From: Actinomadura citrea
GTDB taxonomy: Bacteria > Actinomycetota > Actinomycetes > Streptosporangiales > Streptosporangiaceae
Assembly (NCBI RefSeq): GCF_013409045.1
Contig: NZ_JACCBT010000001.1
Coordinates: forward strand, 8,348,669 to 8,412,668
Length of the DNA: 64,000 bases
Reading direction: 5' to 3'
The notes beneath the pieces were generated by a model. The model searched no databases and was not told the DNA's origin. It worked only from the letters and a program-made list of their open reading frames with translations. Shown in pieces: positions 59,779 through 64,000 of the stretch (positions are counted from its first letter, which is position 1; the number at the start of each line of letters is the position of its first letter). The position numbers were made by a program, and so were the translations under genes.

Positions 59779-61691
59779 GACACGTTCACCACCAGGAGCG
59801 CCGCGACCACGAGGGCCGCGCCGCCCAGCATCGAGAGGGCGTAGGAGCGGGCGAAGCCGGTCTGGACCCGCCGGAGCCGGCCGGAGCTGCCGCCGACACC
59901 GGCGGCCGTCCCGTTGACGGCGCCGTCGACGCCGCGCCCGTCGAACCAGACCGCGAGCCGGGTCAGCCACTGGCCGGGACGCATCAGCAGCGACTCGTTG
60001 AGCGCGTCGCCGTAGAGGTCCTTGCGGGCCGCGACGGTGACGAACGAGCCCTTGGGCGCCTCGCGCGGCACCTTGCGGGCGCCGTACTGCATCCAGGCGA
60101 TCCCGGCGCCGACGATCATCAGGACGAAGGTGGCGGCGCCGGGCGCGGTGAGCCACTTGAACTCGTGCGCGTGCTCGGGCGCCCCGACGACCGGTTCGAG
60201 GAACTCGGGGAAGCTGCCGAGGATCAGGAACCCGCCCGCGAAGACGGAGCCGACCGCGAGCAGCATCAGCGGCCAGGTCATGACGGCCGGCGACTCGTGC
60301 GGGTGGACGTCGTCCTCCCAGCGCTTCTCGCCGAAGAACGTCATGAACATGACCCGCGACATGTAGTAGGCGGTGATCCCGGCGCCGATCAGCGCGCAGG
60401 AGCCGAGGATCAGCCCGGACGTGCCGCCCTTGTCGTAGGCGGCCTCGATGATGCCGTCCTTCGTGAACCAGCCGGACAGGCCGGGGAACCCGATGATGGC
60501 GAGGTACCCGAGCCCGAACGTCACGTAGGTGATCATCATGACCGTGCGCAGCGCGCCGTAGTGGCGCATGTTCACGTCGTCCTTCATGCCGTGCATGACG
60601 GAGCCGGCGCCGAGGAACAGGCCGGCCTTGAAGAAGCCGTGCGCGACGAGGTGCGCGATGGCGAACACGTAACCCGCCGGGCCGAGCCCGGCGGCCAGCA
60701 CCATGTAGCCGATCTGCGACATCGTCGACCCGGCGAGGGCCTTCTTGATGTCGTCCTTGCCGCAACCGATGATCGCACCGGCGAGCAGCGTGGCCGCGCC
60801 GACGATCGTCACCACCAGCTGCGCGGTCTCGGACATCTCGAAGATCGGCCCGGACCGGACGATCAGGTAGACGCCCGCGGTCACCATCGTGGCGGCGTGG
60901 ATCAGGGCCGACACCGGGGTCGGGCCCTCCATCGCGTCCAGCAGCCACGACTGCAGCGGGAGCTGCGCGGACTTGCCGCACGCGCCGACCAGGAGCAGCA
61001 GCCCGATGGCCGTCGCGGTGCCGGTGCCGAGCTTGGAGGCGAGCCCCACGTGCTCGGCGCCGGTGCCGAGGACCGAGCCGAAGTCGATGGTGCCGAACGA
61101 GGCGAAGATCAGCGCGATCGCGATGATCAGCCCCATGTCGCCGACGCGGTTGACGACGAACGCCTTCTTCGCGGCGGTCGCGGCGGTCGGCTTGTGCTGC
61201 CAGAACCCGATCAGCAGGTAGGAGGCGAGTCCGACGCCCTCCCAGCCGAGGAACAGGATCAGGAAGTTGCCTCCCAGCACCAGCAGCAGCATCGCCGCCA
61301 GGAACAGGTTCAGGTAGGCGAAGAACCGGCGCCGGTCGGGGTCCTCGGCCATGTAGCCGATGGAGTAGATGTGGATGAGCGAGCCCACCCCGGTGATCAG
61401 CAGGACGAAGGTGATGGACAGCGGGTCCACCAGCAGGTCCATGCCGACCTTGAACGTGCCGACGTCGATGAAGTCCCACAGGTGCAGGGTGCGGCGCCGG
61501 GTCTCGGCGTCGTACCCGATCATCTGGGCGAACATCGCGGCGCCCACCGCGAACGACGCCACCGACATCGCGGCGCCGAGCAGGTGGCCCCACTTGTCGG
61601 TTCGCCGTCCCCCCAGCAGGAGGATCGCGGCGCCCGCGAGCGGGAGCGCGACGAGGAGCCAGGACGCGGCCTGGATGCCTTCCGCTTTCAT
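59775..61691 (-). CDS. nuoL: NADH-quinone oxidoreductase subunit L, main nuo operon
   Basis: 638 residues. It has the GKSAQLPLQSWLLDAMEGPT and SALIHAATMVTAGVYLIV core, DIKKALAGSTMSQIGYM, and the long C-terminal lateral helix region. The last residues form the anchoring helix (YALSMLGGAALVVAALLVV). ATG 61691 follows nuoK by ten bases. Full length. Confidence 0.95.
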   Translation of the reverse strand: MKAEGIQAASWLLVALPLAGAAILLLGGRRTDKWGHLLGAAMSVASFAVGAAMFAQMIGYDAETRRRTLHLWDFIDVGTFKVGMDLLVDPLSITFVLLITGVGSLIHIYSIGYMAEDPDRRRFFAYLNLFLAAMLLLVLGGNFLILFLGWEGVGLASYLLIGFWQHKPTAATAAKKAFVVNRVGDMGLIIAIALIFASFGTIDFGSVLGTGAEHVGLASKLGTGTATAIGLLLLVGACGKSAQLPLQSWLLDAMEGPTPVSALIHAATMVTAGVYLIVRSGPIFEMSETAQLVVTIVGAATLLAGAIIGCGKDDIKKALAGSTMSQIGYMVLAAGLGPAGYVFAIAHLVAHGFFKAGLFLGAGSVMHGMKDDVNMRHYGALRTVMMITYVTFGLGYLAIIGFPGLSGWFTKDGIIEAAYDKGGTSGLILGSCALIGAGITAYYMSRVMFMTFFGEKRWEDDVHPHESPAVMTWPLMLLAVGSVFAGGFLILGSFPEFLEPVVGAPEHAHEFKWLTAPGAATFVLMIVGAGIAWMQYGARKVPREAPKGSFVTVAARKDLYGDALNESLLMRPGQWLTRLAVWFDGRGVDGAVNGTAAGVGGSSGRLRRVQTGFARSYALSMLGGAALVVAALLVVNVS

Positions 61692-61701
61692 CCCTGGCCT
61701 C

Positions 61702-62001
61702 TCAGTACTTCAGCAGGTTCGCGTCGTCGACCGACGAGGACCTGCGGGTCCGGAAGATGGTCATGATGATCGCCAGACCCACCACGACCTCCGCCGCGGC
61801 CACCACCATCACGAAGAAGGCGATGATCTGGCCGTCCAGGTTGCCGTGCATACGGGAGAACGAGACGAACGCCAGGTTCGTCGCGTTCAGCATCAGCTCG
61901 ACGCACATGAACACCACGATGGCGTTGCGGCGCACGAGGACGCCCAGCGCTCCGATGGTGAACAGGATCGCCGAGAGCGCCAGGTAATGCCCTGGGCTCA
62001 T
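61702..62001 (-). CDS. nuoK: NADH-quinone oxidoreductase subunit K, main nuo operon
   Basis: 99 residues, three helices, the standard length. The membrane glutamates are in VFMCVELMLNATNLAF and AAAEVVVGLAIIM. ATG 62001 overlaps the nuoJ stop. Unlike the other copy it has no hydrophilic tail. Confidence 0.95.
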   Translation of the reverse strand: MSPGHYLALSAILFTIGALGVLVRRNAIVVFMCVELMLNATNLAFVSFSRMHGNLDGQIIAFFVMVVAAAEVVVGLAIIMTIFRTRRSSSVDDANLLKY

Positions 62002-62918
62002 TCTCCTGCCTCGCCTTCACTCGCGCCGCCGCCAGCGGCGGGCGTCCCCGACTTGACCGAGCGCGCCTCGGCGTCCGTGTCGCGAACGTCCTCGGTGACC
62101 GCCTTGACCGCGGCCACGTCCCGTTCGAGGGCCTCCTCCTCGGAGCCGCCGTACAGGTCGGCGTGCCGCTCCGCGGTGTCGGTGCGGGCCGCGATGACCG
62201 GGTTGACCGACAGCTCCGAGGGCGTCCCGTCGGGCAGCAGCGCCGGCATGTCGACGGCGTTGTGCCGGGCGTAGGTGCCGGGACCCGGCAGCGGGCCCGG
62301 GTGGGAGCCGGACAGGAACCGCTGCCGCGACAGGTCCTTCTGCGTCGGCTTCGGCTCGGTGCGCTCCCGGTGCGCCAGCACCATCGCGCCCAGCGCCGCG
62401 GTGATCAGCAGGGCGCTGGTCGCCTCGAACGCGAACACGTACTTGGAGAACAGCAGCCGGGCCAGCCCGACGATGTTGCCCTCGGAGTTGGCCTGGGTCA
62501 GCCCGGCCGAGCCGCCGAGCGCGGCGTTGCCGACCCCGACCGACAGCAGGACGAGGAAGCCGATCGCGGCGAGCACCGCCCAGAACCGCTGGCCCCGGAT
62601 CGTCTCCACCAGCGAGTCGGTGGAACTGACCCCGACGAGCATCAGCACGAACAGGAACAGCATCAGCACCGCGCCGGTGTAGACGATCACCTGCACGAAC
62701 GCCAGGAAGGGCGCGTTCTGGATCGCGTACAGCGCGGCCAGGCAGAGCATCACGGTCGCCAGCAGCAGCGCCGAGTGCACCGCCTTCCGCATGAAGATCA
62801 TGCCGAGCGCGGCGAGCACCGAGACGATCGCCAGCAGCCAGAAGAAGAACGGCTCGCCGGACTGCTTGTCGGCGACCTCGGCGGCGAGCACGTGCGCGCT
62901 CGCGACGGAGCCGGTCAC
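61998..62918 (-). CDS. nuoJ: NADH-quinone oxidoreductase subunit J, main nuo operon
   Basis: 306 residues. Five helices in the first 190 (QVIVYTGAVLMLFLFVLMLV is helix 3), then about 115 soluble residues rich in charged amino acids (DLYGGSEEEALERDVAAVKA). Such long NuoJ tails occur in actinobacteria. The GTG start at 62918 overlaps the nuoI stop. Confidence 0.94.
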   Translation of the reverse strand: MTGSVASAHVLAAEVADKQSGEPFFFWLLAIVSVLAALGMIFMRKAVHSALLLATVMLCLAALYAIQNAPFLAFVQVIVYTGAVLMLFLFVLMLVGVSSTDSLVETIRGQRFWAVLAAIGFLVLLSVGVGNAALGGSAGLTQANSEGNIVGLARLLFSKYVFAFEATSALLITAALGAMVLAHRERTEPKPTQKDLSRQRFLSGSHPGPLPGPGTYARHNAVDMPALLPDGTPSELSVNPVIAARTDTAERHADLYGGSEEEALERDVAAVKAVTEDVRDTDAEARSVKSGTPAAGGGASEGEAGE

Positions 62919-63565
62919 TTGCCCTCACCGCCCTTGCGCGCCTTCTCGCGCCTGGCCTTCTCGCGCTCGGCGGCCTGGTCGGCGCCGGCGCGCCCGCCGC
63001 CCTCGGCGGGGACCTTCGGAGCCGAAGGCGTTCCGGAGGACGGCGACTGCTCGCTCTCCTGGAGGCCGAGGCGGTAGTAGTCCTCCTCGGTGTCGCCGAG
63101 CCGCATCTCGTGCGGGGGCGTCTCCATGCCCTCGCGCAGCGGCGCCAGCAGCATCTCCTTGGTGTAGATGAGGCTCTCGCGGCTGTCGTCGGCGAGCTCG
63201 TACTCGTTGGTCATCGTGAGCGCCCGGGTCGGGCACGCCTCGATGCACAGCCCGCACAGGATGCACCGCAGATAGTTGATCTGGTAGGTGCGGCCGTAGC
63301 GCTCGCCGGGCGAGTACCGCTCCTCCGCGGTGTTGTCGGCGCCCTCGACGAAGATGGCGTCCGCGGGGCACGCCCACGCGCACAGCTCGCAGCCGATGCA
63401 CTTCTCCAGGCCGTCCGGCCACCGGTTCAGCTGGTGCCGCCCGTGGAAGCGAGGAGCCGTCGGCTTCTTCACCTCGGGGTACTGGACGGTCTCGCTCTTC
63501 ATGAACATCTGGTGGAACGAGACCCCGAACCCCTTGACCGGGTTCAGGAAATCAGTGAGTCCCAC
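62915..63565 (-). CDS. nuoI: NADH-quinone oxidoreductase subunit I, main nuo operon
   Basis: 216 residues. Two ferredoxin motifs: CIGCELCAWACPADA and CILCGLCIEACPTRA, which ligate the two [4Fe-4S] clusters leading to N2. VKGFGVSFHQMF is the N-terminal amphipathic helix that touches the membrane. The last 40 residues are Ala/Lys/Arg-rich. The GTG start at 63565 overlaps nuoH by 14 bases. Only distantly similar to the copy at 14141-14710. Confidence 0.95.
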   Translation of the reverse strand: MGLTDFLNPVKGFGVSFHQMFMKSETVQYPEVKKPTAPRFHGRHQLNRWPDGLEKCIGCELCAWACPADAIFVEGADNTAEERYSPGERYGRTYQINYLRCILCGLCIEACPTRALTMTNEYELADDSRESLIYTKEMLLAPLREGMETPPHEMRLGDTEEDYYRLGLQESEQSPSSGTPSAPKVPAEGGGRAGADQAAEREKARREKARKGGEGK

Positions 63566-64000
63566 TGGTGACCTCCTCGGAGGGGGTTTCGATCGTGACC
63601 GGCCGGTCCGGCTCGCGGGCGCGGCCGTGGTAGTGGGGCGCGTCCATCGGCGGTACCGGGAACCCGCCCGCCGACGGGTCGGTGCGCGGCCCCGGCGTCG
63701 CCCCCGGGACGATCTCCTTGTCGTCCTCGCGGCCGCGGGCCATCTCCCAGATCACCGTGGCGACCAGCACGATCGCGGCGACCACGGCGGCGGCGATGAA
63801 CAGCTGCCGCATCTCGTAGCCGTCGTTGCGCAGGGCGCGGATCGTCGCGACCAGCAGGATCCAGCCGAGCGAGAAGGGCATCAGCACCTTCCAGCCGAGC
63901 TTCATCAGCTGGTCGTAGCGCACGCGCGGCAGCGTGCCGCGCAGCCAGATGAAGAAGAAGATGAACAGGAAGATCTTGATCAGGAACCACAGCACCGGCC
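63552..64000 (-). CDS. nuoH: NADH-quinone oxidoreductase subunit H, C-terminal part (runs off window)
   Basis: The visible part covers the end of the membrane core (FFFIWLRGTLPRVRYDQLMK and LGWKVLMPFSLGWILLVATI), then one more hydrophobic segment (LFIAAAVVAAIVLVATVIW) and a polar tail of about 55 residues. The tail contains DAPHYHGRAREPDRP. The extra helix and tail are not present in the copy at 15691-16644. The start lies beyond position 64000. Confidence 0.94.
   Translation of the reverse strand, partial: PVLWFLIKIFLFIFFFIWLRGTLPRVRYDQLMKLGWKVLMPFSLGWILLVATIRALRNDGYEMRQLFIAAAVVAAIVLVATVIWEMARGREDDKEIVPGATPGPRTDPSAGGFPVPPMDAPHYHGRAREPDRPVTIETPSEEVTSGTH

Overview
This is high-GC, densely packed actinobacterial DNA. 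GTG starts and one-base or four-base stop/start overlaps are frequent. The window holds a conservon (sensor ATPase, roadblock, DUF742, small GTPase), a mycothiol-type DinB protein and two NADH:quinone oxidoreductase (nuo) gene sets. A filamentous actinomycete, perhaps Thermomonosporaceae/Streptosporangiales, fits best; that placement is inference, since no 16S gene is present.

Layout. 0-5 kb is a decayed, mobile-element-like margin: an IS5-type transposase remnant, a frameshifted glycosyltransferase N-terminus, an AhpD-like protein, a RibD/DHFR-like reductase and a tyrosine recombinase with a short N-terminus. 5-7.4 kb has a secreted phospholipase D-like protein, tRNA-Tyr (minus strand) and yajQ. 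7.4-18.8 kb (minus) is htpX and a second nuo set in the order A-B-C-H-[inverted HhH gene]-I-J-K-L-M-N; it lacks nuoD, E, F and G, and its NuoB carries a roughly 230-residue repetitive acidic tail. 18.9-22.1 kb has two paralogous exported proline-rich proteins. 22.1-25.4 kb is a Cys-rich leader peptide with a leaderless-looking promoter, followed by the two subunits of a 2-oxoacid:ferredoxin oxidoreductase.

26.7-55.5 kb is accessory in character and is bounded by two inverted copies of a structured repeat. The 91-nt core of the repeat is 90/91 identical, and its hairpin stem differs between copies by compensated base pairs. Inside lie an MFS exporter fused to carboxypeptidase-regulatory-like domains with a matching YceI protein and a divergent TetR; an S15-type hydrolase/ABC-ATPase fusion with its permease; a frameshifted FlK-type thioesterase; an S51 peptidase; a flavoprotein; a CAAX-type protease with palindromic repeats in its leader; an exported beta-propeller-like protein; a GlxA regulator divergent from an imine-reductase-like/DinB pair; an XRE-TPR regulator with small neighbours; msrA; rarD; a three-gene diterpene cassette (P450, class I synthase, class II cyclase); and the conservon.

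55.5-64 kb (minus) is a polyprenyl diphosphate synthase, probably for menaquinone, directly downstream of the 3' half of a conventional nuo operon (H-I-J-K-L-M-N). nuoH runs off the window. The backbone genes fit together as respiration: complex I, the quinone side chain and 2-oxoacid oxidation feeding ferredoxin. The strongest candidates for something new are the covarying dispersed repeat, the Cys-leader/attenuator in front of the ferredoxin oxidoreductase, the partial nuo set with its tailed NuoB, and the diterpene cassette with a variant DxDT class II motif beside a conservon.
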